Positions 1 through 7,906 are shown, counted from the stretch's first letter. The stretch is DNA of 13,104 bases from Balneolales bacterium (GCA_007131535.1 SLQI01000251.1:1-13104); one strand, 5' to 3'. Notes: a model not told the origin generated them from the letters alone. Made by a program: numbers and translations.

Positions 1-138
1 GATCATCTCAAGCCCGTGAAGTTCAAATTAGTCAGAGAGTTTGCTGTAATTGGAGTTCATATGAAAAGCTTCGGCCTCCTGAAATTCCCGAAGCACTATT
101 TAAGCAATCTTAATGGCAGGATTAAAAGCCACTTTTAA
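1..138 (+). CDS. C-terminal fragment of a probable CelD/BcsL-type acyltransferase (partial at left edge)
   Basis: Frame 1 is open from the first base to a TAA at 136-138 and gives 45 residues ending in ...RIKSHF. The gene begins outside the window. Its last 41 residues align without gaps to residues 402-442 of the next gene, with 12 identities by hand count, including shared RE, H, G, FP and YL positions and the final F. Most other positions are conservative replacements (for example FGLLKFPKHYL against YGFAGFPRAYL). This suggests a tandem paralogue of the acyltransferase that follows 40 bp downstream. The assignment rests only on this tail, which lies outside the catalytic part of the family. 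A different enzyme that merely shares the tail segment cannot be excluded. Confidence 0.55.
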   Translation, partial: DHLKPVKFKLVREFAVIGVHMKSFGLLKFPKHYLSNLNGRIKSHF

Positions 139-178
139 ACACGCCAACAAATACTATAAGCAGCGAAACTAATAAAGA

Positions 179-1522
179 ATGGAAATTGAAAAGAAACATA
201 TTAGTAAAAGCTATAATGGGAATAAGCAAAGTATGCAATATGCCGGGGCTGCATCGGGGTTAAAGTCGGAGCTTACTGATACAATTGCCGGGTTTGACAC
301 CCTCGAACATGAGTGGGAGGAGCTGGTTGAAAAAGCTGGAGGACATGTTTTTCAAAGTTTTTACTGGCTGAATCCCTGGTGGAAAACATACGGCACCGCA
401 CACGGCCTTCGGATTATAACTTTTCGGCATAACCGCACACTGGTTGGTATAGCCCCACTCTATCTGGATACCCTGAACTTTGCCGGGTGGCCGGCTTTAA
501 GAACGCTGCGGTTTATTGGGTCCAATCCCCCGGAATCCAAAATGAAAGGGGCTTTTATTGACTATAGTGTCAGTGATTTTCTCGATTTTATTGTTCACCC
601 CGAGTATGAAGATCAGGTGGCTCAGCATCTGCTGCCGGTACTCAGGGGAAAAATCCAATTTGATAAAATTCAATTACAGGAAACGATACCCAACAGTTTT
701 ACCCAGCGGAAACTGGTAAAAAAGCTTACGAGGGACCATCACCTCTGCCGCATAGAAGAGAAGCAGAAATCTCCGGTTTTATTTATCGATACCGAAGACC
801 GGGAGCTGAAGCTTCAGGAGTATATCAACCAGAGGAAAAGCCGCCGTAAACTTAATCGGAAAATGGAGGCCGGAAAAAACTTTCAGGTTCGCTGCCTCGA
901 ATCTATGGAGGAAGTTGAGTACTATTTCCCGATCTGTGTTCAGTTATATCAAAGCCGGTGGAATGAGATGGGCTATCCCGGAACGTTTTACGAGCCGGAA
1001 CACTACGGCTTTATGGAAAAAGTCATTCGGGAAAAGCTTAAGCGTGGCGCGCTATGGTTCATTGTGGCGGAAACCGATGAGGGCGAAGTCATCGCCTTTG
1101 ATATCAATATGCTGCAAAATCGGGGGGTATATGTATATGTCGGCAGTTTTGATCCCTCCTCAAAGTACCGAAGGTTCAGTCCCGGTAATGCCGTACAGCT
1201 GCACGGTATCAAAATGGCCTATCGTAACGACATCCGGGAGCTTCATCTGCTTAGAGGGGAAGAGTCTTACAAATTCAATTTAACCGATGAGACCCTGATC
1301 AACTCCGATGTTTTAGTTTATGAAAAGCATGCTATGCGGTTTTCAGCGAAGAGCCGGATAAAATTAGCGGAACAGTGGCTGAATATCCGGAACAAGTTCT
1401 ACCGGGAGTTAACGGTAATGGCCATACACCGAAGGGAGTATGGGTTTGCAGGGTTCCCCCGAGCTTATCTGAAGAGTTTCCGGGATCGTTTCTTTGAAAA
1501 GTTTAAGAGAGAGTCAACATAA
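179..1522 (+). CDS. CelD/BcsL-family GNAT acyltransferase (exopolysaccharide type)
   Basis: This 447-residue protein has the layout of the CelD/BcsL family of double GNAT-fold acyltransferases, which usually sit in cellulose or other exopolysaccharide loci and are thought to acylate the glycan or its precursor. Visible hallmarks are FQSFYWLNPWW (about 58-68), LVGIAPLY (88-95), LRFIG then DFLDFIVHP (110-141), a basic helix RKSRRKLNRKME (219-230), and the C-terminal acyl-CoA-fold block GSFDPSS...FSPGNAVQLH...LRGEESYKF (322-366). There is no signal peptide or membrane segment, so it should act in the cytoplasm. The ATG at 179 has only a weak purine-rich upstream stretch; a later Met at residue 19 is possible. 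A 39-bp gap separates it from the monooxygenase gene. The acyl donor and acceptor are unknown, and an aminoacyl donor on the nearby carrier protein is possible but only inferred. Confidence 0.82.
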   Translation: MEIEKKHISKSYNGNKQSMQYAGAASGLKSELTDTIAGFDTLEHEWEELVEKAGGHVFQSFYWLNPWWKTYGTAHGLRIITFRHNRTLVGIAPLYLDTLNFAGWPALRTLRFIGSNPPESKMKGAFIDYSVSDFLDFIVHPEYEDQVAQHLLPVLRGKIQFDKIQLQETIPNSFTQRKLVKKLTRDHHLCRIEEKQKSPVLFIDTEDRELKLQEYINQRKSRRKLNRKMEAGKNFQVRCLESMEEVEYYFPICVQLYQSRWNEMGYPGTFYEPEHYGFMEKVIREKLKRGALWFIVAETDEGEVIAFDINMLQNRGVYVYVGSFDPSSKYRRFSPGNAVQLHGIKMAYRNDIRELHLLRGEESYKFNLTDETLINSDVLVYEKHAMRFSAKSRIKLAEQWLNIRNKFYRELTVMAIHRREYGFAGFPRAYLKSFRDRFFEKFKREST

Positions 1523-1561
1523 AGCCGGGTTTAAACTATCAGGCGCTACTCAAAATCAAGA

Positions 1562-2578
1562 ATGGATATGAATAATCTCGAAATTTACTCTACTTGTCCG
1601 CAATCGGTACATTACAGTAACGAAGAGTATGCAGATGCGGTTTCGCAAACAGCTCAATGGAGTGAAGAAGCAGGCTGCCGGGGAATGCTGGTGTATAGTG
1701 ATAATCGCCTGACAGATCCCTGGATCACGTCCCACCAGGTACTTGATGCTACCGATAGCTTGGTTCCTCTGGTTGCGGTCCAGCCGGTTTATATGCATCC
1801 GTATATGATTGCCAAAAAAATTGCCACATTCTCCAAGTTATACGATCGCGCGATCGCACTGAATATGATTGCCGGGGGATTCAGAAATGATCTGAAGGCA
1901 TTAAACGACCCCACCCCACATGATGAGCGCTATGAGCGACTTTACGAATACACCCATATCATACAAACCTTGCTTAAGAGTGCCCAACCCATAAGTCAGG
2001 AGGGACGCTACTACTCTGTTTCCAATCTCAAAGTCGCTCCGGAGATCCCCGAACAACACATTCCGGAGGTATTTGTGTCGGGATCTTCGGAAGCCGGCCG
2101 GGAAACGGCAAAAAAACTCTCGGCAACCGCGGTAGAATATCCGGGGCCACTGGGTGCCGAATTTCAAGAGGATGGGTTGCGTACGGCAACAGATAAAAGA
2201 GGCATTCGCATAGGCATTATTGCAAGGAGTACAAATGAAGAGGCCTGGGATGTTGCCAGAGAGCGATTCCCAAAAACCAGAGCCGGCGAGCTCATGCATA
2301 CCATGGCTATGAAGAGTTCGGATTCGCAATGGCATAAGCAGCTCAGCGATCTGGACGAGTATCCGTCAGATAGTGATATTTACTGGCTCGGGCCCTTCAA
2401 AAGCTACAATACCTTTTGCCCGTATTTGGTCGGAAGTTTCGGGGAAGTGGCCGAATATTTGCAGGGCTATCTGCAAAGGGGATACAACCGGATCATCCTG
2501 GATATTCCACCTGACCGGGACGATATCAACTATACGATGGATACATTCAGGTTAGCAGCAGACCGGGAGGTACTATGA
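1562..2578 (+). CDS. LLM-class (SsuD/luciferase-like) flavin-dependent monooxygenase
   Basis: This 338-residue protein is of usual length for the bacterial luciferase-like, FMN-dependent monooxygenases of the alkanesulfonate monooxygenase (SsuD) branch, which oxidise organic substrates with O2 and reduced flavin supplied by a separate reductase. Family features are the KKIATFSKLYDRAIALNMIAG strand-turn (about 85-105), the helix beginning HDERYERLYEY (120-130), FVSGSSEAGRETAKKL (171-186) and the C-terminal CPYLVGSFGEVAEYL...IILDIPP segment (286-317). No signal peptide is seen. Its stop overlaps the start of the adenylation gene by 4 bp (ATGA), which suggests coupled translation and a shared pathway. 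Known precedent: BtrO of butirosin biosynthesis, also luciferase-like, hydroxylates an aminoacyl group held on a carrier protein. A role here on a carrier-bound amino acid is inference; a sulfonate substrate is the main alternative. No flavin reductase gene is visible in the window. Confidence 0.85.
   Translation: MDMNNLEIYSTCPQSVHYSNEEYADAVSQTAQWSEEAGCRGMLVYSDNRLTDPWITSHQVLDATDSLVPLVAVQPVYMHPYMIAKKIATFSKLYDRAIALNMIAGGFRNDLKALNDPTPHDERYERLYEYTHIIQTLLKSAQPISQEGRYYSVSNLKVAPEIPEQHIPEVFVSGSSEAGRETAKKLSATAVEYPGPLGAEFQEDGLRTATDKRGIRIGIIARSTNEEAWDVARERFPKTRAGELMHTMAMKSSDSQWHKQLSDLDEYPSDSDIYWLGPFKSYNTFCPYLVGSFGEVAEYLQGYLQRGYNRIILDIPPDRDDINYTMDTFRLAADREVL
2565..2570 (+). promoter_or_regulatory. Shine-Dalgarno site of the adenylation gene
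   Basis: GGGAGG lies four bases before the ATG at 2575, inside the end of the monooxygenase gene. It supports this start and re-initiation at the ATGA overlap. Most other genes in the operon lack so clear a site. Confidence 0.6.
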
Positions 2579-4203
2579 GTGTTTCAAAATTACATCAATA
2601 TGTGAGTCATCAGGCTGAACGAAGGCCGGAAGCCACGGCCGTTGTGATGAGGGACGAGCGCCTCACCTATCAACAACTTGAGGTTATGAGCGACCAGCTC
2701 GCAACCCTGCTTTTTAAATCAGGCTGCAAACCCGGGGATCGGGTCGCGCTGATGCTTCCCAAAGAGCCGCAAACCATAATCTGCATGTTGGCGGTATTGA
2801 AATGCGGAGCAGCCTACGTTCCCATGGATATCCAAAACCCGGCTGAACGGGTGAGCAAAATGGTAACACGTGCGGCACCATCCGTAATTCTGGCTAATAA
2901 GGAAAGCCGTGACCTGATGATAAAAATGCGGCCGTATCTTGAAAACGATAACCTGCCGGTTGTAGGGTGGATGGAGCGTGAAGAGCCCGGGCTGACGGAC
3001 TACACAACGGCTTTTACAAAACCGGATATGCAGACCATCAACAAACCGGAATTCCCGTTGGTTAGCGACGGCGATCAGATGGCTCATATCTTGTTTACAT
3101 CGGGATCAACCGGAACTCCGAAAGGGGTAATGGTTACGCATGACAATGTGATCCATTTTGTGGATTGGGGGGTACGCTATTTTGATATCACTCCGGCAGA
3201 CCGGGTTTCCGGACATGCCCCGCTGCATTTTGATTTATCAACCTTTGATATCTACGGAGCTTTTGCCGCCGGGGCAGAATTGAACATGGTACCCCCGGAT
3301 ATCGGGATCATCCCCAGCCAGGTTGCCCGGTTTATGGAGCAGTCCCGGCTGACGCAGTGGTTCTCGGTTCCTTCACTGCTCAGTTATATGGCCCGCTTTG
3401 ATGCCATCACCCCGGATTCACTGCCACACCTGAAACGTCTGATATGGTGTGGTGAGGTTTTTCCGGTTTCGGCTCTGCGGTACTGGATGTACCGGCTGCC
3501 GCATGTGGAGTTCACCAATCTGTACGGACCTACGGAAACCACGATTGCAAGCAGCTACTATACCTTGCCCGCCATACCCGAAAGCGATGATGAAGAAGTA
3601 CCGATAGGAAATCCTTGTGATGGCGAAGAACTACTGATTTTGGATCATGAAATGAACCCGGTACCGGACGGCGAAATCGGTGACCTGTATATACAGGGAG
3701 CCGGGCTGACCCAAGGATATTGGCAGGATGATGAAAAAACGGCGGAAGTTTTCAGGACGATTTCCGCTGATCCGGACTTCGACAATCACGAAAAAACGTG
3801 GGTTTATAAAACCGGAGACCTGGCCCGCCGGGATGAAAACGGGCTGGTATTTTACCACGGCAGAGAAGATAACCAGGTCAAAACGCGCGGGTATCGTGTA
3901 GAGCTCGGAGAGGTTGAAAACGGGATGTTCCGGCTTCCCGGCGTTAAAGAATGTGCCGTAGTGCCCTATCAGGCCAGGGGTATGGATGCAAAAGCGATAG
4001 GCTGTGCATTTGTAATGGAGGAAGATCAACAGGCTCCGGACCTGGTAAAACTACGTAAAGAACTTTCTGAATTTGTTCCGTCGTATGCCATTCCAACAAA
4101 ATGGTTAGAGCTGGAAAAACTGCCTCGAAACGGTAATGGCAAAATTGATCGTAAATCACTGACCCAAAAGATCGAAAACTATGCACCTGTTTCCCATTCT
4201 TGA
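2575..4203 (+). CDS. Stand-alone amino-acid adenylation enzyme (NRPS A-domain / DltA-like ligase)
   Basis: This 542-residue enzyme should activate an amino acid with ATP and load it onto a carrier protein. The full set of adenylation motifs is present: LFTSGSTGTPKGVMVTH (173-189), FDLSTFD (219-225), YGPTETT (317-323), GDLYIQGAGLTQGYW (369-383), YKTGDLAR (411-418), GREDNQVKTRGYRVE (429-443) and NGNGKID with Lys523 (519-525). Asp220 sits where amino-acid A-domains bind the substrate amino group. Cys292 in WCGEVFP matches the CGEV motif of DltA, where this Cys lines the D-alanine pocket. My hand-read specificity line is D-L-F-F-I-C-L-I-A-K, which I cannot decode. The protein ends soon after the last motif, with no fused carrier domain, so the separate carrier protein encoded about 490 bp downstream is the likely partner. 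A good SD (GGGAGG at 2565-2570) precedes the ATG. An acyl-CoA ligase role is less likely. Confidence 0.88.
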   Translation: MSVSKLHQYVSHQAERRPEATAVVMRDERLTYQQLEVMSDQLATLLFKSGCKPGDRVALMLPKEPQTIICMLAVLKCGAAYVPMDIQNPAERVSKMVTRAAPSVILANKESRDLMIKMRPYLENDNLPVVGWMEREEPGLTDYTTAFTKPDMQTINKPEFPLVSDGDQMAHILFTSGSTGTPKGVMVTHDNVIHFVDWGVRYFDITPADRVSGHAPLHFDLSTFDIYGAFAAGAELNMVPPDIGIIPSQVARFMEQSRLTQWFSVPSLLSYMARFDAITPDSLPHLKRLIWCGEVFPVSALRYWMYRLPHVEFTNLYGPTETTIASSYYTLPAIPESDDEEVPIGNPCDGEELLILDHEMNPVPDGEIGDLYIQGAGLTQGYWQDDEKTAEVFRTISADPDFDNHEKTWVYKTGDLARRDENGLVFYHGREDNQVKTRGYRVELGEVENGMFRLPGVKECAVVPYQARGMDAKAIGCAFVMEEDQQAPDLVKLRKELSEFVPSYAIPTKWLELEKLPRNGNGKIDRKSLTQKIENYAPVSHS

Positions 4204-4714
4204 TAAGCATCAACCCACCGTCGCGGAATGGCTGGGTGCCCGGGAGAATTATCAATGGCTGCATTTTGGTCATGGTATCCAACAAGTGACGCCTGTTGCC
4301 CTGAGGGTTATGCTGACGCGGAATATCCATGAGCTTCGATTGTTCGGTGATTCGGAAGATTCACCAGCCGGAATTGTGGCGTTGAGTGATATCAACCCGA
4401 ACTTCAAGTCTGCTACTCTGTGGTATGTATTGGGAGATAAATCCCATGGAGGTAAAGGTATGACGACTCAAGCCGCACGGTTGATGCTGGCTGAGGGCTT
4501 TGGAAATTTAGATCTCACTTCGATTTATGCCTGGGCAGTAGAGGATAATAAGCCCTCAATAAAAGTTTTAACGAATTGCGGTTTTAAGTTTATCGGCCGA
4601 AGGCGCAGAGGCCATTGTATTGACGATAAGTTTTATGATGTCCTTCTGTTTGACATCCTTTCCACTGAAATGGTAACCAAGCAAAACCCACATGAGCATG
4701 TCACTGATCAATGA
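4181..4714 (+). CDS. GNAT N-acetyltransferase, RimJ/RimL-like (Acetyltransf_3 type)
   Basis: This 177-residue single-domain protein is of normal length for a RimJ/RimL-type GNAT, using an acyl-CoA (or possibly an acyl carrier protein) to acylate an amine. The acyl-donor loop region SHGGKGMTTQAARLML lies at about 88-103 (the Q/R-x-x-G-x-G/A site, here with GGKG), followed by the classic VEDNKPSIKVLTNCGFK block (120-136) typical of motif B. It is soluble. The start overlaps the end of the adenylation gene by 23 bp, and its own end overlaps the carrier-protein gene by 23 bp. The N-terminal strand needed for the fold begins at once, so the overlap looks real. Wedged between the ligase and its carrier, it may transfer the carrier-bound group or N-acylate the amino acid or sugar. 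Which amine it modifies cannot be told from sequence. Confidence 0.83.
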   Translation: MHLFPILDKHQPTVAEWLGARENYQWLHFGHGIQQVTPVALRVMLTRNIHELRLFGDSEDSPAGIVALSDINPNFKSATLWYVLGDKSHGGKGMTTQAARLMLAEGFGNLDLTSIYAWAVEDNKPSIKVLTNCGFKFIGRRRRGHCIDDKFYDVLLFDILSTEMVTKQNPHEHVTDQ

Positions 4715-4982
4715 TTTACATCGGTTATTCAGAGATCACTTGCAGGTAGAAGTTCCGGATAATGATATGAACCTGATGGAAAACGGTATTATCGATTCAC
4801 TGGCATTAGTGAATCTTATTCTTGCTATCGAAGAAGAATTTCAGGTTTCCGTTTCCCTTGAAGAAACCGACTTACAGCATTTTGAGACCATCAATAAACT
4901 TAATGCATTGATACTCGAATTACGTGGTGATACGATCAATGCAACCAGGAGCGAAACCGGCTATGGCAGCGCTGCAGATTAA
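4692..4982 (+). CDS. Stand-alone acyl/aminoacyl carrier protein
   Basis: This small acidic 96-residue protein has the phosphopantetheine attachment motif GIIDSLALVNLI, with Ser36 as the expected modified residue after an LMENG loop. Helices before and after (LHRLFRDHL; LAIEEEFQVSVSLEETDL) fit the four-helix carrier fold. The DSL motif followed by a helix of hydrophobic and acidic residues resembles DltC-type and stand-alone peptidyl carriers as much as fatty-acid ACPs. It lies in the same operon as the free adenylation enzyme, which has no carrier domain of its own, so the two probably form a loading pair. The ATG at 4692 overlaps the preceding GNAT gene; a second ATG at 4698 is equally plausible. 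No phosphopantetheinyl transferase gene is visible here, so activation would rely on a host enzyme encoded elsewhere. Confidence 0.87.
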   Translation: MSMSLINDLHRLFRDHLQVEVPDNDMNLMENGIIDSLALVNLILAIEEEFQVSVSLEETDLQHFETINKLNALILELRGDTINATRSETGYGSAAD

Positions 4983-6096
4983 ACGCCAGAAGGCTATAGA
5001 AGCGCAACCACCTACGCTGTTGATTAAACAAAAGGGGAAAATCAGAAAAATGAAGGCTGATGATGTGGAAGTCATCAGCGATATGTCGATGGAAATGTTC
5101 CCCCGAAGTAAGGAGATGACGCGGGAGCAGCAAATGAAGATGATTCGCCGCCTCTACCTCGAAAACCCTTTGAATTGCGACGGGAATGTTTCTTTAGTGT
5201 ATGAAAGCCCCGGTGGCGAAGTGGGGGGATTTCTTGGCGTTATCAAAAAAAAATGGATATGGAGGGGACGCCCGATAAAAGTTTCACACAGTAACCATTT
5301 GATGATTCGGGATACCGAGCGTTCCACACTCGCTTCTGTTGCTTTAGTAAAAACGATGATGCAGGATGACCATGATTTTTGCTTCGCCGACAGTTCCTCG
5401 GATACTTCCCGGTTTATCTGGGAGCGGTGCGGCGGAGTTACTGCCTGGGGCTATTCCATGTATTACCGACACCTTCTGCAGCCACTATCTTTTATTTGCA
5501 ATCGACTTCCCCGGAACTATGGCCGTCTCTTAAACCCGGTCAGCAAAGCCGGTGATTTCCTCATCAACCATATACCCGGCTCCCCTCTGAAGTTTGATAA
5601 GCCTTCATGCAAAATAGAAGAGCTCAGCGTAACGGAGTTGCTTCAACTGATGGAAGAAGTGCATCGAAATTTGGCAGTGAGGCCGGTGTATTCAACCGAA
5701 ACCCTGGTTTGGTTGATAGAATCATTGAAGATCGAAAAGCGATACGGACCGTTCAAAGCTATTAAAGTCATAAATGATCGGGGTTTTACGGCAGGCTGGG
5801 TATTGTATCATCAGAAGGAAAACGGAGCCTGTGAGGTTTTGCAGCTGGAAGCCCGAAGAGGTATGAAGGAGTTGGTTTTTAAAGCATTGTGCTACCATGC
5901 CTTTCAGGGAGGAGGGGTAGAACTTGACGGGCGTCTTGATCCCCGTTTGTTAAAAAAATTCGGAGACCGAACCACCATTTTTGTACCCGGCAAATTCTGG
6001 ACATTGGTTTATTCTAAAAATCCGGACTTAATGGCCGACCTTCAAGCCGGTAATGCAGTCTTAACTCGTCTGGAAGGTGATCTCTGGTTGATTTAG
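4963..6096 (+). CDS. GNAT-like acyltransferase with a second C-terminal domain, function unknown
   Basis: From the ATG at 4963 this is a 377-residue protein. AGGAG at 4947-4951 precedes that ATG; an ATG at 4939 and a GTG at 4924 are alternatives, all inside the carrier gene. Residues of about 30-170 look like a GNAT domain: KADDVEVISDMSMEMFP as first strand and helix, GGFLGVIKKKWIWRGRPIKV as central hairpin, and SVALVKTMM then FCFADSSSDTSRFIWERCGG as the motif B-like region. The glycine-rich acyl-CoA loop is not canonical. Residues of about 215-350 read as a second related fold, ending GVELDGRLDPRLLKKFGDR and VPGKFWTLVYSK. There is no signal peptide or membrane helix. The double-fold plan recalls FemAB and CelD enzymes, which pass aminoacyl or acyl groups to glycans. 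Placement directly after the carrier gene makes transfer of the carrier-bound group a reasonable but unproven role. Confidence 0.65.
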   Translation: MAALQIKRQKAIEAQPPTLLIKQKGKIRKMKADDVEVISDMSMEMFPRSKEMTREQQMKMIRRLYLENPLNCDGNVSLVYESPGGEVGGFLGVIKKKWIWRGRPIKVSHSNHLMIRDTERSTLASVALVKTMMQDDHDFCFADSSSDTSRFIWERCGGVTAWGYSMYYRHLLQPLSFICNRLPRNYGRLLNPVSKAGDFLINHIPGSPLKFDKPSCKIEELSVTELLQLMEEVHRNLAVRPVYSTETLVWLIESLKIEKRYGPFKAIKVINDRGFTAGWVLYHQKENGACEVLQLEARRGMKELVFKALCYHAFQGGGVELDGRLDPRLLKKFGDRTTIFVPGKFWTLVYSKNPDLMADLQAGNAVLTRLEGDLWLI

Positions 6097-6148
6097 ACCC
6101 GGGAGATAAATTCGGTACCTGTAAACTGTGAGATGTATAACAAGAAGC

Positions 6149-7906
6149 ATGAATTCTTTTTCAAAACAACTGACCTTACTGAAAACCCCGATTTGGTTAG
6201 CCGCAGTGTGGTGCATCGGATTGGTTTCGTGTTCGGCATCATTTAAACAGGATAGTGACCCGGAAGTAGTATGGAGCAGGCCGGGCTACCTGCCTGATAG
6301 TGAAAAACGGGCGGTTGTTCGTAACGTTAACACAGAATATTTCAGGATTTTAAGTGCCGATAGCGACTCAGTTGTGTATGAAAGTTCAATTGAGAGTTCC
6401 CCGGAATATGATAATTTGTCCGGCGATCGCATAATCACTCTCGATTTCAGTGTGCTGACCGAAACCGGTCAATATAAAATTCATCTTCCGGAGCTCAATG
6501 TATACAGCGAACCGTTTCGCATAGATTACAATATTTTTGATGATGAGTTGAAGAGCCTGCTCAGAAGCTTTTATTTGCAGCGATGCGGAACAAACATCGA
6601 AGATGTGACCTGGGCCAGACCGGCTTGCCATCTCGACGATGCACCATTTTTTGACGATAGAGGGGACACGGCAGAAACTACCGGTGGCTGGCACGATGCG
6701 GGAGATCACAATAAGTTTGTTGTTACTACGACGGTCAGTGCCGGGCTGTTGATGCAATTATTCGAACTGGATCCCGACCATTTCAGGGCCATAGAACTTA
6801 ATATCCCGGAAAGCGGAAATAATCGTCCGGATATTTTAGACGAAGTAAAGTGGGCGCTTGACTGGTTGATGTCAATGCAGCGAGAGGACGGGGCGGTACA
6901 CTTCAAAGTGTCAAAAAAACAGTGGACGGGGGAATACAAACCGCACACCGAGCCCGATACACGCTATATTTTTGAAGTCAGCTCGACCGCCACCGCCGGA
7001 ACAGCCGCTGTGCTGGCACAAGCCGCCCGGTTATTCCGCGATTATGATCAAACCTATGCTTCCCGGTTGTTACAACATTCCCGGCTTGCCTGGCAATGGC
7101 TGGAACAACATCCGGATATTGTTCCGGAAGGGGGATTTACCAATCCTGAAGGAGTTCGAGGCGGAGAATATCCCGATGAACAGGATCTGGATGAGCGGCT
7201 GTGGGCTGCTGCAGAATTATATAAAACTACCGGCGGCTCGGATTATCTCAATTTTTTCAAGAACCATTATACCCGTATAGCTGATGGAGGATTTGGGTAT
7301 CCGGTTCTCAGCTGGCAAAGCACCGGCAGTCTTGCATTTGCGACGATATTGAATTCCGGTGATCAGCTGCCGGAAGAGGTGCGGCAAAGAATTTATCAAC
7401 GAAGCAAAAGGTATGGAGACCAAGTCTTAAACCGGGTGGATGCCAATCCATACCGCTATGTATTGTCCGAAAATAGTTTTTACTGGGGATCAAATAGTGT
7501 AGCCATGGGCTACGCATTCGATTTGATCCAGGTGTGGCGAATTACGGGAGAGCCTCAATATCTGGATGCTGCTGAGCAGCAGCTGTATTACCTGTTGGGC
7601 CGCAATCCGTTCGGAATAGCTTATGTTACCTCAAACAGGGAAGGCTGGGTTAATCACCCGTATCATCAGTGGGTGATTGAAGCGGATAATGATAAAACAC
7701 TGGAGGGAATGCTGGTTGGCGGACCTAACAGAAACTCGGAAATGAGACGCTCTCCTTCACATCAATATCCCGCCCGATGGTATCGGGATGATCATCGTGA
7801 ATATACCGTTAATGAAGTTGCCATAAACTATACCGCTTCCCTGGGCTACGTACTTGGGTTTTTCACCCTGACCGAAGATCAAAGGCAACGGACTAAGTTT
7901 GAATGA
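6149..7906 (+). CDS. Glycoside hydrolase family 9 lipoprotein (endoglucanase-like, divergent)
   Basis: This 585-residue exported glycosidase is predicted to be a lipoprotein: a short N-region with Lys6 and Lys12, a hydrophobic core, then lipobox LVSC with Cys28. The ATG at 6149 is preferred; an in-frame GTG at 6128 adds seven residues before the signal. An Ig-like CelD_N domain follows (about 37-120, including SRPGYLPDSEKRAVV), then the GH9 (alpha/alpha)6 domain. Catalytic residues are kept: GGWHDAGDHNKF (Asp183 and Asp186) and NEVAINY with Glu556 as acid. YLLGRNPFGIAYVT and LVGGPN are also typical. The usual PHHR segment is PYHQ (504-507), so the conserved His/Arg of the family signature appear lost, hinting at an unusual glycan substrate. 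GH9 enzymes usually cut beta-1,4-glucans. In this setting it may trim or release the operon's own polysaccharide. Its stop overlaps the GT2 start by 4 bp. Confidence 0.87.
   Translation: MNSFSKQLTLLKTPIWLAAVWCIGLVSCSASFKQDSDPEVVWSRPGYLPDSEKRAVVRNVNTEYFRILSADSDSVVYESSIESSPEYDNLSGDRIITLDFSVLTETGQYKIHLPELNVYSEPFRIDYNIFDDELKSLLRSFYLQRCGTNIEDVTWARPACHLDDAPFFDDRGDTAETTGGWHDAGDHNKFVVTTTVSAGLLMQLFELDPDHFRAIELNIPESGNNRPDILDEVKWALDWLMSMQREDGAVHFKVSKKQWTGEYKPHTEPDTRYIFEVSSTATAGTAAVLAQAARLFRDYDQTYASRLLQHSRLAWQWLEQHPDIVPEGGFTNPEGVRGGEYPDEQDLDERLWAAAELYKTTGGSDYLNFFKNHYTRIADGGFGYPVLSWQSTGSLAFATILNSGDQLPEEVRQRIYQRSKRYGDQVLNRVDANPYRYVLSENSFYWGSNSVAMGYAFDLIQVWRITGEPQYLDAAEQQLYYLLGRNPFGIAYVTSNREGWVNHPYHQWVIEADNDKTLEGMLVGGPNRNSEMRRSPSHQYPARWYRDDHREYTVNEVAINYTASLGYVLGFFTLTEDQRQRTKFE

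Noticed and set aside
1901..2335. Minus-strand open frame inside the monooxygenase gene
   Set aside because: Antisense shadow of a gene with clear LLM motifs, and its translation shows no recognisable domain.
3944..4330. Minus-strand open frame across the ligase/GNAT overlap
   Set aside because: Antisense to two supported genes, with no motif support.
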